DNA of 64,000 nucleotides, taken from contig QQVN01000002.1 of assembly GCA_003352285.1 (NCBI GenBank), forward strand, positions 202,193 to 266,192. The letters run 5' to 3'. The stretch is from Thermoproteota archaeon. GTDB lineage: Archaea; Thermoproteota; Nitrososphaeria; Nitrososphaerales; Nitrosopumilaceae. Below are positions 63,437-64,000 of the stretch, piece by piece. The first letter of the stretch is position 1, and each line of letters opens with the position of its first letter. The notes below the pieces were generated by a model. It ran no database searches. It was not told the DNA's origin and was given only the letters and a program-made list of their open reading frames with translations. The position numbers were made by a program, and so were the translations under genes.

Positions 63437-64000
63437 ATGGCAAAGTGGGCTGATTTTCTAATTTCTGAAGCATCATATGATTCTGATCATCGAATAACCT
63501 ATGTCAGGCGTCATAAAGACAATGGGGTATCAATTGATCCAATAGGTGAGATAATTAGCAGGGCAGACTTGACACATGATCTACAAAATCGAATATCATA
63601 TTCTACCGTTTTTTCTAGTCTCAACACATGGAAAGTTGGTCAAAAGATTAGAGGATTCCGTGTTGATAATTCAAACGCAATTAGAATTGATAATAACAAA
63701 GTTCAATTTGATAATTTAGGTTCCATTCCAGAAATAAGAAAAGATTCTGAGATTCCAGCTCCCGAACCAAAACCAGCTCCAGCTCCCGAACCAAAACCAG
63801 CTCCAGCTCCCGAACCAAAACCAGCTCCAGCTCCCGAACCAAAACCAGCTCCAGCTCCCGAACCAAAACCAGCTCCAGCTCCCGAACCAAAACCAGCTCC
63901 AGCTCCCGAACCAAAACCAGCTCCAGCTCCCGAACCAAAACCAGCTCCAGCTCCCGAACCAAAACCAGCTCCAGCTCCCGAACCAAAACCAGCTCCAGCT
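63437..64000 (+). CDS. DUF3892-like protein with Pro/Glu/Lys minisatellite tail, 3' end missing
   Basis: At least 188 aa; the frame is open at the window edge. Residues 1-95 (MAKWADFLISEASYDSDHRITYVRRHKDNG ... STVFSSLNTWKVGQKIRGF) are a paralogue of the protein at 55705. From about residue 107 the sequence is a pure octapeptide repeat PAPAPEPK, about 10 units in the window. Pro/Lys/Glu rods stiffen linkers; a C-terminal domain or anchor may follow outside the window. Confidence 0.83.
   Translation, partial: MAKWADFLISEASYDSDHRITYVRRHKDNGVSIDPIGEIISRADLTHDLQNRISYSTVFSSLNTWKVGQKIRGFRVDNSNAIRIDNNKVQFDNLGSIPEIRKDSEIPAPEPKPAPAPEPKPAPAPEPKPAPAPEPKPAPAPEPKPAPAPEPKPAPAPEPKPAPAPEPKPAPAPEPKPAPAPEPKPAPA
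63755..64000 (+). repeat. 24-bp minisatellite, about 10 units, runs off the window
   Basis: The unit CCAGCTCCAGCTCCCGAACC plus AAAA is repeated with no observed change from 63755 to the end of the window. It codes for the octapeptide PAPAPEPK. Identity at third positions implies recent slippage or unequal exchange. Confidence 0.93.

Noticed and set aside
63681..63986. Minus-strand open frame coding for repeated VRELELVL units
   Set aside because: It is the reverse complement of the 24-bp minisatellite in the real plus-strand gene; the purely repetitive product and lack of a promoter argue against it.
63755..64000. CRISPR array
   Set aside because: Repeat units are directly abutting with no spacers and keep a reading frame, so this is a coding minisatellite.
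1..64000. Insertion sequences, integrase, prophage or attachment sites
   Set aside because: No transposase, integrase, phage structural gene or flanking direct repeat at the tRNA-Gly gene was found.

Overview
The window looks like a chromosome segment of a mesophilic ammonia-oxidising archaeon (Nitrososphaerota/Thaumarchaeota), closest in style to marine Nitrosopumilus. The evidence is the AT-rich DNA, archaeal information genes (TFB, TFE, thermosome, NAC, S19e, RNase P protein Rpr2/Rpp21, Nep1, aTrm56, PDCD5-like protein) and an Amt ammonium transporter divergent from a PII gene. Thaumarchaeal signatures agree: a CFI-box secreted protein, S-layer-like Ig repeats and very many stand-alone Usp and CBS proteins. 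Most genes appear to be transcribed without a leader: a TATA-like box lies about 24-30 bp before the start codon, and I used this to choose between alternative starts. GTG and TTG starts are common.

Layout. 1-17 kb is a sensor-rich accessory region. It holds six UspA proteins, five CBS proteins, three PII paralogues, Amt, two Hsp20 chaperones, a PAC2 protein, a phosphoribosyltransferase, a TFB, an amino-acid permease and an ATP-cone/nuclease fusion. 17-24 kb has rhomboid, 4-OT tautomerase, thermosome, a Met-rich membrane-anchored protein, a nitrilase-family hydrolase and a thiolase/DUF35 pair. 24-29 kb has a degenerate NrdD-like protein fused to a DNA-binding domain, preceded by a 21-bp-period GATC-rich operator-like array, and then the B12-dependent ribonucleotide reductase NrdJ. 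After nrdJ come two tandem copies of a structured RNA-like element. 30-36 kb is translation and RNA processing (Nep1, tRNA-Gly, Rpp21, S19e), an ADH-family enzyme, Sua5, a CitE-like lyase and a well-bounded structured ncRNA candidate near 36.0 kb. 37.4-41.8 kb is a six-gene riboflavin operon with an unassigned amidohydrolase exactly where an archaeal pathway step lacks an assigned enzyme. 42-46 kb has hemerythrin, a secreted Ig-like protein and an HflX-Trm56-TFE operon. 46-51 kb has three promoters that share one 20-bp operator, a histidine kinase/receiver pair, an AT-hook protein and AbrB-PhoU. 51-56 kb has PUA, NAC, a RuvC-like protein, zinc-ribbon proteins and UbiD. 56-64 kb is rich in secreted repeat proteins with recent exact DNA duplications, tiny zinc ribbons, an aldo/keto reductase and signalling proteins. 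It ends inside a 24-bp minisatellite that encodes a Pro/Glu/Lys tail.

The most promising material for new biology is: (1) the HTH/ATP-cone/dead-NrdD protein with its phased array next to nrdJ; (2) the shared 20-bp operator at three promoters between 46.4 and 50.1 kb; (3) the tandem RNA elements at 29.0 kb and the ncRNA at 36.0 kb; (4) the amidohydrolase in the riboflavin operon; (5) the ATP-cone/Mrr-like nuclease fusion. No homology search could be run. Family names rest on motif recognition, and regulatory claims rest on sequence pattern alone.
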